A DNA stretch of 64,000 nt, taken from assembly GCA_015847255.1 (NCBI GenBank), contig JADLZK010002653.1:1-64000 (forward strand), read 5' to 3'. A program made the translations under genes and the position numbers. The DNA is from Hyparrhenia diplandra. Its lineage: Eukaryota; Streptophyta; Magnoliopsida; Poales; Poaceae. Under the pieces are notes generated by a model, which was not told the origin of the DNA, searched no databases, and was given only the letters and a program-made list of their open reading frames with translations. Below, one piece after another: positions 31,029 through 43,505 of this stretch. Position 1 is the stretch's first letter. Every line of letters begins with the position of its first letter.

Positions 31029-34000
31029 ATGGCTTCCTCCCCGTGGCCGCGCACCTCCGAGTCCGATGCCGCCCCTGTCCCGCCGCCAGAAGCAGCAGCA
31101 GCTGCTGCTGCTACCGCCGCCGCCGCCACCACCCCCGCCCCGACGTCGGAGCAGCACCTGGTTAAGGTTACCCCACAACCCCATTTTTTATTCTGTCCCT
31201 CGCTCGTTGGCTCGTCTTCTCTGGCTCTTCAGGTCCAAGCTGAGCTCCTGACTGGTGCGTGCAGGAGGAAGGAGATGCTGCTGCCACGGCTGTACCGAAG
31301 CAGGAGGAGGTCGAGCCCCACTTGCCCCGGGAAGATGACTCGTAATTGCGATCCCCCTTGCCATGCGTCGCTTCTCTGTTTCTGCAATGCATGCTCTGAC
31401 CTTGCGTGATTCTCGATAGAAACGCTGCTTCGTTTTATGCGTGCACCCATTAGACTATATGGGATCGCTGTTGTATACTTGTATAGTCGACAGAGGTAGA
31501 TGTCTGGTAGTGGTACTATGCATGGATGAGATGGGGCTGTTACCCTAATACTGGTAGCCCCGTAATAATGCATAGTATATTAATGTTATATATACAATAT
31601 ATGCATACGGATATACCAATAACAGGAGTACCTCATCGGTCACCACTTTTGTAGTTTTACCATATGCACAAAGATTGGTGGAGCCAGAACCAAAGCCCTG
31701 TCTGTCAGCACAACGGCACAAATGTTCTGGACTATAATAAATTTGTTTGTAAGCAAATTTCTGCAAAAGAGGTACTACTTTGCAAAAACCTGTGGGGTTG
31801 ATGTGGTTCCACTATGGAGCACATGTGAGTGCCTCTTCATCTGTGACGGTATTAGGCATGCGAAGGGAACATGATTAGGCTATATGTTGTTGATAATCAT
31901 GTAAAAACAGTGGTAAAAGGGAATCAAGTTAGTATACATTTTTTTTTTCAGAAAGTGTGTCAAGGTATGAAGGCTACCATTTGCACATTATATTTCTCCT
32001 AATTTTGTGGCTCCAGCATATTAGTTCTCTGGAAGAAAAATGATGACATCTGTTCTCTAGTTAGTGAAAAAAACACATAGGTTTTGTCCCTACACAATGA
32101 TTCTTTGCATCTGTAATGTCATCTCCTATCTTGTAGAGTTTTGGTCTCTCTATCATCAGTGTATCCAAATCCAAGGATTGACAAGCTGATCTGGACAATT
32201 TTGAGTTTGTAGTATTTTATACACTGAATTGTTTGACTAATTACCTTTTAGTTCAGAATATCAAACTTTAGATTATTTTTCTTTAGACACATTAAATAGA
32301 CTTATATTTTGAACAACCTATTTGATCCTTGAATTATATAACTTACATTTGCAATTGGAGGGAGTAGAAATTACAACATCTTAATCCTGTTAGGCCTATG
32401 ATTGGCAGAGCAGAGGTATTCCTTTGTTTTGGACCTAGATTCTGCATGTCATCACTTTGACAAGCAATCAAGGTTGACAGTAAATTTTGTGTGTTGTGTT
32501 TAACATGTGTAGAGAAGTAGCAATCCAAGAGCATGAACAGAAGATCAATAGATATCAAGCAATCCTTGCAGCCCGTCTGAAGGCCAAGTTTTTCTCTAAA
32601 AAAGCTTTTGACAGAGGTACTCATCCACTCTTCAACCTCTGGAACTTTCTAGAGTAACCTAATTTCTAGTGTATGCCATTTTTCTCTTTGTTTTGTCGCA
32701 GACAATCAGATCATTTTGTCTTGCTGTAGCAGCTCTGCCGCTGAGTGAAAATGTGTTATACTTCTCTCTAATACATTTTGAGTACATTATCAGCGAAAGT
32801 TAGGGTGACACTATTCATATTGTTTTTACAGGAATGCTTGACTCAAGTTCTGTTACATATCAGTCGGTATGTTAGTCTAGGACATAACCCTGTTACAAAA
32901 TGAGTACTCCTTCAACCTAATAATCATCAGTTCTAATTTAATATTATGTAAGTCTAGGGCCTGTTTGAGCTTACCTGAATTAGAGTGTCAATCAATCTAA
33001 GATCATCACAACTCTTTACAGATGCTAAACTGGAAAATGGGCTTTTCCCTTTTCAGTGTCAGCTCAAAGCTAGCCTTAGGGCACTCAGACTCTACCATAG
33101 AGTCCAAGCCAATTTATTACCTTCGTATTATTGTACTTTGCTGATGTGGCAGTATATTTATGGAAGAGAGAGAAAGAAAAACCAAGACTCCAAGTCTATG
33201 ATAGCTTCAAGTTAATAAATGGTCTTAGATTCTATAGTAGAGTCTGCATTGTGAGTGCCCTTAGATATGCTATTTGGCCACCTGATAATAAACAACTAAT
33301 AACTTGCTAATGCATCTTCCTCTGCTAGTCAGACAGGTATAACAACCTGTCTATTATATCTGATGTGTATGAGCCTTAGATTGCCACTTCATATAGAAAA
33401 GTTACATGAAACAGGACCATGCAAATTATTTGTTAGTCAGCATTGAGTAGACATGATATATGACTATCTTTTTCTGTATGAACCTTTTTGTGTTGATAAG
33501 TCATTTGATCAACATCTCTAAGCAGTACAAATATATGTTTATGGCCTTATGGGGCTACTATTAGAAACTATGAACAGTATACACGTTTTTTTTTTAAAAA
33601 AAATGGTAATATGCATGTATTTATGGTAACAGTTATCCAATGAGCTGCTATTTTCTTTTCTGAATTTCAATTTACTGAATTTCAATTTACTTTGTCTTCC
33701 ACTAGTAAACTCCTAGAGAAATGGGATTTTCTGAGAAAGGGAAATGATGGTGAAAATGATTTTACTGGATGGACGTCACTAGGATGATTCTGCTAAATTC
33801 GCAGATGGTCCTTTTACATGTCAATGCTGGTCCAAATAGTCTAGAAGCTTCTGTAAATAACTAAAAACTGTGTAGATTTCAACTGTGATGTATTGTTAAT
33901 TTTCTCTGTTGTGGTTGGTCACCAAGTAGTGGTATCAGCCAGACAGGGTTCAAATCCTGGCTTGCACCAAAAAAAAAATGTGCTGCCTCCCCACAAAAAA

Positions 34001-34557
34001 ATAGCTGGGCACCAGCCTGTTGTAGTGGTGAGATCTACCTGGGAGTGGCAGGGTGTGGGGGTTTTCTCGGCCGGTTTGGCTAGGGTTTCTTCTCAGTCCG
34101 GTTGAAGTTTTATTTTTTAAAAAATATCTCTGTTTTTGAGGATTTATTTATTACAGCATGTGTTTTCAAAGATGCAAAGTTTCATTTTGATTGATTAGAA
34201 GTTTAAAACAGTACTAGCTCTCTTTTCTTAGACCTTATATAAATTTTCTGCTATTTGTCCTGTTAATAGGGAACATCTTTGAATCAGAAACCATTGTTGG
34301 AGGTGAAACAATCCGGTCAAGCAGGTATATTTTCTGTGAGATTCACTCTATCAGTACCATCTCAGATTTCAGTATAGCAAGCATCTCAATGTCTTTTTCC
34401 CCATAGGTGGCCGTGTACAAGATCGTTTGCAAACCCAGAATTTTTTTCCCGTGACAAGAACAGCCATGAGAATGGAAATTCTCCATCTTCAGCAGCAGAT
34501 TCCTCTGCCAAGAACAACACTCCACCCTTGGCAGGTGAAGCCTCTCCAAAAAAATAA
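31029..34557 (+). CDS. small conserved-looking plant protein of unknown function, five exons
   Basis: Exons joined by phase: 31029-31160, 31265-31341, 32513-32616, 34270-34324, 34407-34557, giving about 139 residues. The start MASSPWPRTSESDAAP is followed by an alanine run and acidic stretch (KQEEVEPHLPREDD). The middle, EVAIQEHEQKINRYQAILAA then RLKAKFFSKKAFDRG, looks like a coiled or helical charged block; then ETIVGGETIRSSRWPCTRSF. I remember similar plant proteins but cannot name a function. No signal peptide or membrane span is seen. The stop lies in an A7 run (CCA AAA AAA TAA); the other frame runs on for 22 codons (to 34624). A possible 35-nt cassette exon at 32832-32866 would change frame. 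A SINE lies in intron 3-4. Confidence 0.65.
33911..34126 (+). mobile_element. tRNA-derived SINE in an intron
   Basis: An A box TAGTGGTATCAGCC (33927-33940) and a B box GGTTCAAATCC (33947-33957) start the element. The boxes lie closer together than in a tRNA. It ends in a T/A-rich tail and is flanked by 8-bp copies TCTCTGTT at 33903-33910 and 34127-34134. It sits between exons 3 and 4 of the 31-kb gene, in the same orientation. Confidence 0.65.
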
Positions 34558-34624
34558 TGCTAGTGCTTTGGTCACAGAAAACAATCTAACACCTGGAAAG
34601 AGACAGCAATCCAAGAAGAATTGA

Positions 34625-36815
34625 CCTGATGGATTAATGTAGGATAATCAGGTTATGTTCTGTTCCTCTGCAGCCTGAGGCTAGCAACCTGAAGTATACA
34701 CCTAGCAGGAAAGGCAAATTGATGCCAAAAATGTTTGTAACCTACTCTAAATTCAGTTTGTTGTACCTGTTCTAGAAAACATCTGTAACAAGGAATACTG
34801 TTGTTTACTTGTTATTTAATTGATGTATAATAGACTATCCCTGTTCAACCATTGATTGGTTGCTCAAACCTGAATCCCATTTTTTCTTTATTACTCTGAA
34901 TTTCTTTATGCGATTTAATGTCTTTTTATGTCATGGCGATACACTTGCGAATGAGAATACGAAGCTAACCTTTTTCACATGGCAATTTATAACTACAGAG
35001 AGCATGCTGATAGTCTGCTATTGACACTTCATGGCAATTCTTTCGATTTTGATTTTTTTTCTCATCTAATCACAGTCCATATTCTTATATCTTTCTTTTT
35101 TTAAAGCTCCAGGGACAGAACCCAAAGTATTCAAGGTTCAGAGTTGCAGCATCATAGCAGGTACACACGTTCTCATATACAGGTAAATGCATTTTAAAAA
35201 ATATTTGTACTTGCAAATGGACTTACAATGCTATCGAGAGCTGAATGTTTGGAAATGCTTTTGCAGTAATTTATGGGAGGTAAAATGTTCTTATCTACAG
35301 AATCATATTGCTGAACTGTGAGCTGTTTCTATCTGAATGTTGGCTCTCTGTAGTACTTTCCGGTTCTTGTCCCGTTGTATGGAAAGCTGCATCACCAAGC
35401 CTACAGAGGTTTTTTTATTGTTATCAGCAGCCTGCCTGCCTGTGCAAGTATGTATCAACTATCAATACTCTTGCTTTTTCTAAATACTCTGCTTGGCCCT
35501 TGTGATGTGAGCAACTCAGAGTGATCTATGCTTTTTGTATTTTATATTTACATGTTCACAACAAGCTTAAAAGCACTGATCGATGGCTCAATTGCCAGTT
35601 GCAAATTTCAGATATGTCCTTGTGTCAGAATCTTTTTGGTTTTTATCAAGATTAACCTTTTTGAACGTAAAATTTTATCAAGATTAATTTGACATCAACA
35701 TTACTGGAAATATAACAAACCTGGACCACCTGGTACATTATTACCTGTTTACTACATTGTATTATTTCCAAGTGAAGCCAAAATTAGATGCAACACTTCT
35801 GAAATTCTGCTTGAACAAGTGCACATGTATCTGACTCTTGTGTAGGGACGTGTGTGGTGCATGTGGGCGCTGCCCCTGCTAGGGTGTGGCCGCAGGGCCA
35901 AATTGCACCCACTGGTCTCATCTGGTTGGGCCCTGAAATGTACAAGGGTCAGGTGCGGGTGCTAAATCCCACCCGAAGGGTGCGTATCAGGGAAATATAA
36001 GGAACGTCTCATGTAACTAAGTATCCATGTTCATTCAGTTGTTAAAAACATGATCGACACCTAAGTATTAATTTTTAGTCCATTGCAAAAACTTGTATAA
36101 TTACATGGCATCAATATGGTAGTTTACTAGAAGTGTGATATATAGATGACAAACTTCTCTTGTTTTAAACTTTCTGTAATTATAACACAATCATGATTAT
36201 ATATTACTTGTGAGATTAACATAACTGACGGGTACCCAAAATCCATGGGTGCAAAACTGCACCTGCAGGGTGTGTCAAGGGCGGGTGTGATAATACTTTG
36301 AGAGTGTTATTGCAGGCGGATATTAGCTCTACCCTCCACACTCTACCCGTTGACATCCTGCTCTTGTGAAGTTTCCTATGTTCAAATTTGGCATTGAGAG
36401 AGCATGCATAAGCAACTTAGAATGTTTTATGCCTTTACTTGAGATGCTTGTATTATCTGCAGTTTCAGTGAATTTGATATGTTAGCCCTCACATGTTCTT
36501 GATTATTTAATCTACTACTGTCCTTTATATATAGAGAGGGGGGGGGGCGCTCGGTATCCTATTGGAATTGGGACAACCAAAGAGCACACATTTACATGTT
36601 TGATAATTTTGCTTTCTTTCAGGCAGAATCTTCTTGTTTATGTATCAAATTTCTGTTGGAAGTTAAATCAAGGACGCAATGCCAAATTTTCTTGTTTTTT
36701 GATTCAAGGGAATCAAATTCAGTAAGCATTTGAATGAATTGACTGTGTTGCTTTTTTCTGTGATTGAATCAAAGCAATTTTTTTTTCATTTGATGGAAAT
36801 ACAACTTCTCAAATG
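34625..36815. other. 3' UTR then intergenic AT-rich DNA
   Basis: The first few hundred bases are the likely 3' UTR of the 31-kb gene. G/C-rich words GGGTGCGGGTGC and GGGCGGGTGTG lie at about 35940-36290 and may be termini of an old DNA transposon. A 9-G run is at 36540. No gene is supported. Confidence 0.4.
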
Positions 36816-36816
36816 G

Positions 36817-37128
36817 TCCTCCCGTTCCAAATTATAAGACGTTTTGGCTTTTTAATACATTGATTTCACTATGTATCTAGACATAGTGTATATCTAAATA
36901 CATGCTAAAAAATATGTATTCCCTCCGTTTCAAATTATAAGTCATTTTGACTTTTTTGTTACATCCGTTTTGCTATGCATTTGGATATAATAATATGTCT
37001 AAATACATAGCAAAATGGATGAACCAAAAAAGTCAAAGCGATTATCTAAAAAGTCAAGGCGACTTATAATTTGGTACAGAGGGAGTATCTAAAAAGCCAA
37101 AACGTACTATAATTTGGAAGGGAGGGAG
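36817..37128. mobile_element. outer Stowaway-type MITE, interrupted
   Basis: The left end reads CCTCCCGTTCCAAATTATAA and the complement of the right end reads CTCCCTCCCTTCCAAATTAT, followed by TA at 37129-37130. Arms pair as AAGACGTTTTGGCTTTTTA against TAAAAAGCCAAAACGT. A second MITE is inserted in its middle. Confidence 0.8.
36919..37085. mobile_element. inner Stowaway-type MITE (167 bp)
   Basis: Ends TTCCCTCCGTTTCAAATTAT and CTCCCTCTGTACCAAATTAT (complement) with TA at 36917-36918 and 37086-37087. It is nested inside the outer MITE, so it is the younger of the two. Confidence 0.87.
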
Positions 37129-37485
37129 TAACGGTAATACTGAAGAACTGCTAAAGCGAGCAAGTTCACAGCAGCCTCCAACCCCATCCACCACATCATT
37201 TTCAGTGGAAAGCATCAATTGAAACCAATCATAAGGCTTCTTATCCCTTAGTGGTTTATGGGCAGTGCCTTGTTTTTTCATCTATGTGCTGTTGTTACTT
37301 TGGATAGCAGCTTGTTAATTAGTACACCTGATCAAAATTTGTCTTGGCCACCTTTACAAAAAGATGTCAATAATAGGTAGTTAGAATATACCTGTAGACA
37401 TATAGGAGGCAATAAATCCACCTCAAAACATATTTTATTTGGTATACTATAGTAACAAGCATCGTATGTGAAGATAAGAATGAAT

Positions 37486-38049
37486 TTATTTAGTAGCGGT
37501 GTCATGTTGCAGCTCTGAGGAGGAGCTTGGCATGGCAGTATTCTGCGCTTGGGTGAGGCGCTCGAGCTTTGTACTGAGATCGGTCTTCTCTTTCTCGAGC
37601 CTGGCGTTCTCGCAGCACATGTCACTGCAGCCCCTCATTGCGCGGTTCAGCTCATCGAGGAGGCGGCGGTTGGCGCCGCGGAGGTGGACAACCTGCGCCC
37701 ACAGCTCGGTGAGCTGCCGCTGCTTGCGCATGCGTGACCTCCTGGCGGACTCCCGGTTGGAGACCATCCTCCGCCGCCTCCGCTCAGCCTCTGCCATTGC
37801 CGTGCGTCCGCCACCGTAGGCATCATCGGTACTGCCGGAGCCTGCTGGACTGTTGCCGGCAGCGACAGCCGCTGGTGCTTCATGGAAAGCTTGTTCAAAG
37901 GTTGAAGGCGAGAGGTGGTGGAACAACGGAGTGGGCGGCATGGCGATCATGTTGCTGTGGTAGTGAGCGTGGAATGCCTGGTCCGGATTTGAGAGGTAGT
38001 GAAGGCTAGCCACTCCTCCATGGGAATGGTGCTGGTGCTGCTGCAACAT
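37486..38049 (-). CDS. basic leucine zipper (bZIP) transcription factor, group-S-like, intronless
   Basis: One uninterrupted 187-residue frame. The first ~85 residues are His-, Ala- and Ser-rich. The basic region, residues ~85-110, reads MVSNRESARRSRMRKQRQL with the DNA-contacting N-x7-R (N...SR) pattern. A leucine zipper follows at heptad spacing through WAQVVHLRGANRRLLDELN and ENARLEKEKTDLSTKLERL. Small, intronless, with basic region near the middle: this is the shape of group S bZIPs (AtbZIP42/43-like by my reading), which bind ACGT-core sites as dimers. A TATA box lies about 145 bases upstream of the ATG and no upstream ATG is seen between. The ATG chosen is the only one far upstream of the domain that leaves a short leader. 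No breaks are seen. Confidence 0.92.
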   Translation of the reverse strand: MLQQHQHHSHGGVASLHYLSNPDQAFHAHYHSNMIAMPPTPLFHHLSPSTFEQAFHEAPAAVAAGNSPAGSGSTDDAYGGGRTAMAEAERRRRRMVSNRESARRSRMRKQRQLTELWAQVVHLRGANRRLLDELNRAMRGCSDMCCENARLEKEKTDLSTKLERLTQAQNTAMPSSSSELQHDTATK

Positions 38050-38187
38050 GTGTGCTTCACTCGTTTATTTGCTCAGTGGAGACTGCTGCAGACCTTCGAG
38101 GATGAGGTCGAGCTGGGATCTCGATGTGGCTGGCTTCTTGGTGGGTTTTGCTCTAGGTGAGCGGAGGGGGGACTTGGTTGGTGAAGG

Positions 38188-38197
38188 CCTTTTATAG
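38188..38197 (-). promoter_or_regulatory. TATA box of the bZIP gene
   Basis: The minus strand reads GCTATAAAAGGCC about 140-150 bases upstream of the bZIP ATG, which would place transcription start near 38160 and give a leader of about 110 bases. Confidence 0.7.
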
Positions 38198-38598
38198 CGT
38201 ACCAAAGGTATCGCTTGCCCCCTAGCCTTGCCCAACTGGAGAGAGAAGCCACCTTATCTCGCCTCCTCCTTTTTTTATTTTGGTAGAATTTGGTAGCTTT
38301 AGTTTTATCGATTTGGTACATGACCATGAAGAGCGACCTTCGCCTTTCATGCTCAACAATATCCAAACAACATGCCAGTTAACCTTCTAGACCTCTAGCT
38401 CTGCCCTACTTTTCAAAGAGAGAACATTGGCCTTTTCTTTTACCCTCTTGCGTGCATCCATGACTTGACTTGCGTGAGTAGTCTTGTCTAATGGTAAAAT
38501 TTATTCTAGATAGCGTTCATGCATGCCAAACTTTCACTTGTAATGTATTCTCCATTCCCCAAGATGCCCGGCCTTTGGCCTATGTTATTAACAAATTA

Positions 38599-38833
38599 CT
38601 CCCTCCCTCCCTTTTTATTTGTCGTCGTTGGTGCGTATGTTGTAAGTTTGATTTGATTTATATAAAATACGTGCAATATTTGTATCTCCAAATAAATTTA
38701 TTAAAAAACTAGATTCAAAGATCTTTTCAATGACATTAATTATGTACTATAAATATTAATATTTTAATATACATTTAATTTTAAGTTGTTTCTTTGAAGC
38801 GCAAAAAAGACAAATATTTAAGGACGGAGAGAG
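38599..38833. mobile_element. Stowaway-type MITE (235 bp)
   Basis: Left end CTCCCTCCCTCCCTTTTTAT, right end (complement) CTCTCTCCGTCCTTAAATAT, flanked by TA at 38597-38598 and 38834-38835. It lies about 550 bp upstream of the bZIP gene. Confidence 0.8.
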
Positions 38834-38835
38834 TA

Positions 38836-39600
38836 CTTTTATTACTGTTATAAATTCTTTACCTAGTTGTAAGAGTTAGTTGCATGAACCTGCTGGATGT
38901 ATGGATAGATGTGTAGCTTTACCTACTGAGAGCCACTGTAGGAATAAACAGGTTGAGATTAATTGTTAGGCCACTAGCTAGATTATGAAGCAGATCGTCT
39001 ATGCGTGTCGTTTATAGTTTTTATTACACCTGCTTGTATGTATGCACCGTGCAAGTCCGACACCCAAGAGTTTGATCACGAGAACTGCAAGTGCTTGTGA
39101 GCCTTTGATAAGTAACAGCTTTATATCAGTACCATAGGAGTTCGACAGCTAAGAGGATGGATGGATTGGTACCTCGTTGTTCCTTTTGCACTACTGTAGC
39201 GCTTTACTCTGGATAATAATTGTAGTTTCTTTTCTTTAGCAATTTGGATGCTGGTATTGTAGTAATTAATCTAAGATATCATATTATGGCTTTTCAGGAT
39301 AATTGAACATTGCTGGATGCACATGTAATAAGCTGAGGATATGAGCCATAAAATTTCAGTTTTTGGTGGTGCGGTAACAGGTAACCACGTAGGGTTGATC
39401 CCTTTTCTCTTGGCTTGGCTTGGCTTGTGACCTTTCTTTCAGCTTTCTGACTAAGACATTGTTCATCATCCATAAGTGGTACAATTTGCAAAAGCAACTG
39501 CAAATTGACAATTCCAACCATAAATAAATAGGTGAACCAAGTACCATGTAGCCAAAGCAGAGTTTGAGGTGCGCCAAACATTCCTTTATTCTGATCCTCA
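38836..39600. other. intergenic DNA
   Basis: AT-rich, no gene or clear repeat seen. Confidence 0.4.
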
Positions 39601-39601
39601 T

Positions 39602-39633
39602 CCTTCTTCTTCTTCTTCTTCTTCTTCTTTTTT
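39602..39633 (+). repeat. CTT trinucleotide microsatellite
   Basis: About nine CTT units followed by a T run (39602-39633). Confidence 0.9.
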
Positions 39634-42600
39634 ACAAAAGAAAATAGAAGCAAGCCCCCCCTACAAATCTTTATCTGACAACAATATAGGATCAATTGAA
39701 ACTGTAGGGCAAACCTTTATCAACAAGAGGATTGTAGAAAAATAAATATAACAAAATCATATGTTTGAAAGACAAGGAATATGATGGGGGCAATTGCGTT
39801 CTTACTCCTACTCTCGAGTTCACTTGTGATTCTGTCCTCATTTTCCCCAAGTTTATGATTTTGCCTCCACCGTTTCAGACTGAAGCTACTGTTTGCTCCT
39901 GGTTTTGTTGAATTAGCTGGAGTCAGATGAGATATACTTGCGAACAGTTTGGGGATTCTTGTGCAGGTTCTGGAAGGAGTCACTCCATCCATCTGTAAGT
40001 TTGCTCCCAGTAGTTTATACCATGCACAGGATGTGTATGTAAAAAAGAAAAGTTGAAATGAAAGAGGAGGAAAAATTTACAGAAGAAACAGAAACAAGTC
40101 GAATGACCGGGGGAGGGGGGGTTTGGAGAAGAAAGGTTCTCGGATGGACATTATTTGTTGATATGCATGCATCGGCATCTTGGAGAGCTGGAATACTGTT
40201 GCATTATTCGCGGCAGCAGCGGATCCGCAGCTGACGCCATCGGATGCATGCTTTTGCAAAAGCAGGGAGACGGACGCGGAAATATTTGGGCGATTTAAAC
40301 ACCTCGGCGCAGCGACCAGCGAGCGACAGGTTGGGTTGGCGATTGAGACGGATGCTTGGGCGTCCGTTTCCTCGGCAGAGTGGCAGCAGTAATCACACAC
40401 TTAATTGCAACCACCAAGAGCAAATTAAATCGTATAAAAAGCCGTTGCTATCCTGCTTTGCTTCTTGCCAATTGCGAAGCCCCTCTCGAACACGTCGTTT
40501 TCAAGCTTTTCTTTTACTATGTGTGTGTGTATACGATCATGTGGCTCACAGATCTAACTTTTGTGAACCGGAACAGTGACCGAATTTTTCTTGATGTGAG
40601 TATTTGGTGTGATCTGTGATGCTGTGGCAACGGAGCTAGAGGAGATGAAAGTCAAGAACCAAGGCAAGGGCCGGGCCAGTCCGCCAATGAATGTACCAAG
40701 GATCAAGATCTTTGGGCCAGTCGAACAGGCCAGTTTCCTTGACCCCTCCAACTCAAATCCATTTCTCATCATCCAAGTCATTTCTTAGGCAGTTTCAAGT
40801 ATTGTCTGTCAGCAGCTCAACAGAAAAATCAGCGCAGGGCAGAGATATTTTGTTCCATTTCTCCTAGGGAATTGACACGGTATTGTTTCAATGGCGTCAC
40901 GCTATCACTGAATAAATCTCACTTGATTCTTACGTGGGACACGGTCGAAAATACCTTCGTCGATGTTTCTGGCTTTGTGCTTGGCTCGAGGCTTGTCCCC
41001 TCGGATTATTCTCTAAGACCTCCATGCCAGATGAAATCCTTAGGATTGAAGTTGTGCATTGGAGTACTTGATTGACATTGATGCAACAAGGCGATGGTAG
41101 AATATGTGCTCCGAGTCACTAGGAGGAGGCAAGGACACCTGACCCGAATCAACCGTTCATGTTTTTGGCTTGCCAAATGTGGGCTCATTTATTGACTAGG
41201 CATTTCAGGGGAGCAGCCGCATGTTATGGGATTCTAGCTGTGTACTCCAAGAATTAGATGCAAATTTGCGGATAAAAAAGCTCACGTGATTAGACTCAGC
41301 AGGAAGTCACAGTCCGTGAAATGGAGATAGTTAGCATATATATGTTTGCATTTTAAATGTAGTGGAGTGAGAAAAGAAGGTGGTGGCCAGCCGGTAAGCA
41401 CAATAACAAATGTATCACCTTCTGATTATGGAACAACTTCTTATTCCGGTGTTCACAAAACAATCTGGGGATTTGACAGAGTTCACTCCTGATTGTCTAG
41501 GTTAACGGTGAGAAGAAAAGGGAGTTGAGCTATAGCTAGCTATATGCCTAATATGTGCTTCTGGAGAGTTGAGATGGCACTTTCCAGTTTAGTGTGTTTG
41601 CAGGACGTAAAAGTGTGGCATTAATAAATTTGATTCCTTGGTAGAAAATTCCATTACCACTCTAATATTTTTTTGTCACCTCTTGCTACGTTCCAAGAAC
41701 ATAAAAATTGAAGAATTTAATTTGTTATCTCTTGGTAGAAAATCACAATGACGAATTATGAAGCAGTTCATTCATTTGCATACGAGAAATTTAAGTTGAG
41801 GATCATTATGTTTCTCGAATCTTATTTATTTGTTCTTGGCAATATTTAAAAAAAATGGATTTATAATATCGAAAAAATTGGTTGATGTATCATACGCCTT
41901 GCTTTGAGGAAGCGCAATCACATACCATCTCCTTCGGAGCAAAGCTAGATATGATGGAAACAAAGAAAAAGTGAACTCATCAGCTCAAAATGATAGGTTG
42001 GGACTCGAGATTCCATTTGTGGTGCATCACGCGCTATTGTATGGTTCATTTAGCTACCTTGCCTGCGTGTTAGGGCCACATTATTGAAAAATCTTGTATG
42101 ATAAGTTCTGCTTTCCATTTCTCCAAAGAAAGCTGCTACTTTGGTTTCCCTCTCTTTGAAAAGAAAATTGTTCAGTTTTTGGAAAAGAAAAGAATGGTTT
42201 TCTGTTCATGAGAATGAAGTTTGCTGTTCAACTGACAACATAAAGTTCCAATAATGAATGTCTTTTTGTAATTGCTGTTAGCTATATTAATTCACAAAAA
42301 TTTAAGCAAGCTTAATGTGCACCTCAGTGTTACTAAAGGCCTCAACGGTGTATCATTATAAGAACACACCAAAAAAAGATAAATCCTACAAATTCACAAA
42401 ATAATTAGAAACATATTGACTTTAATTCAATTGACTTTAATCATAATCGCCGGCTATAGCCATTGGATCTAGACTATTTTTTTAAAAAAAAAATAAACTT
42501 ATGCTTTATGGAAAAAAAGAGTAACCCTCTAAATTTGCATATGAGTTACCCAGCTCTACCACTATTATGAAAGATAATTTAAAAAAAAACTCTTAAAAAT

Positions 42601-43060
42601 TTGTAGAAAAATATCCATAATTATTATTATGAAAGATAATGCAATAACCCCTAAATTTGCATCTAAATTACTCATGCATGTCATTATCAAATATATTCTA
42701 AATAACAACTTTAATTCTATCCAAATTATGCACCTATATAGTCATAAAATAGACATAAATACATCTCAAATCTTCTTATAAATACTAATATAAACTGCTA
42801 TAGAAAAATAATTCAATAGGCATAAATTATACAATGTATACTTCTAAATTACACACTTATACTATTGTTAAATAAAATAAACATAATTCTACATGCCACA
42901 ATATAGATTAAGAAAACATGCATATGTTAGCACAAATATTTATTTTAATAGCTATCTGGTGTGGGAAAAAAAAATCCTTGACAAACCACTTATCATGACA
43001 CTAACAATTCATTTAAATTTTATTAATGCTCAATGACAATAATTTTTGTAAGCTGTATTC
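39634..43060. other. intergenic DNA, no gene supported
   Basis: Open frames at 40180-40619 on both strands are short and lack domains. From 42360 to 43010 the sequence is very AT-rich, with A/T homopolymers and repeated AAATTACNCA words, looking like old repeat DNA. Confidence 0.4.
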
Positions 43061-43505
43061 TAGGCTGTGGGTGCACAGATTGATGAACTTGTCGACTCGG
43101 TCGGCGAGTCGCCCGAGAATAAGCGGAGTGGCTGAATATTTTATTATTATTTAGCTTTATTATTATAATTATTAGATTAAATTAAAGTGAGTAAGAAAAA
43201 GACTAATGGGCTGGCCCGTTAGCAATTGTAAACCCCCATATAAATATGGGGGCAACTATCGTGAGACAATCAAGAAAGAAATAATTTAGGGTTTACCCTA
43301 TCTCTCCCAGCTCAAGCCGCCGCCGCCGCCTGCACCCGCGCCGCCGGCCAGTCCTCCTTCCAGCGCCGCCGTGCGCCGCCCAGCCCAGCGCCGCCTCCTC
43401 GCGCCGCCCCTCGCGCCGTCGTCCACGCCTCGTTCATCGCTGATTTCAGCCACGTCACCTCTCTCGTTCTTCCTCTCGCGTTATTTGGAAAGCGGGTAGT
43501 GACAG
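43060..43505 (+). repeat. LTR-like block with TATA box
   Basis: It contains an AT-rich TTATTATTATTTAGC part, a GGGCTGGCCCGTTAGC word, a TATAAATATGGGGG box at about 43239-43252 and a leader with AGGGTTTACCCTATCTCTCC, then (GCC)n-rich sequence. This layout resembles a retrotransposon LTR with promoter and the start of its leader. No coding part follows, so it is a fragment or solo LTR. Confidence 0.5.

Noticed and set aside
38073..38366. 97-codon frame upstream of the bZIP gene, considered as a regulatory upstream frame
   Set aside because: Its ATG lies upstream of the TATA box, so it would not be in the bZIP transcript, and it lacks the conserved sucrose-control peptide.
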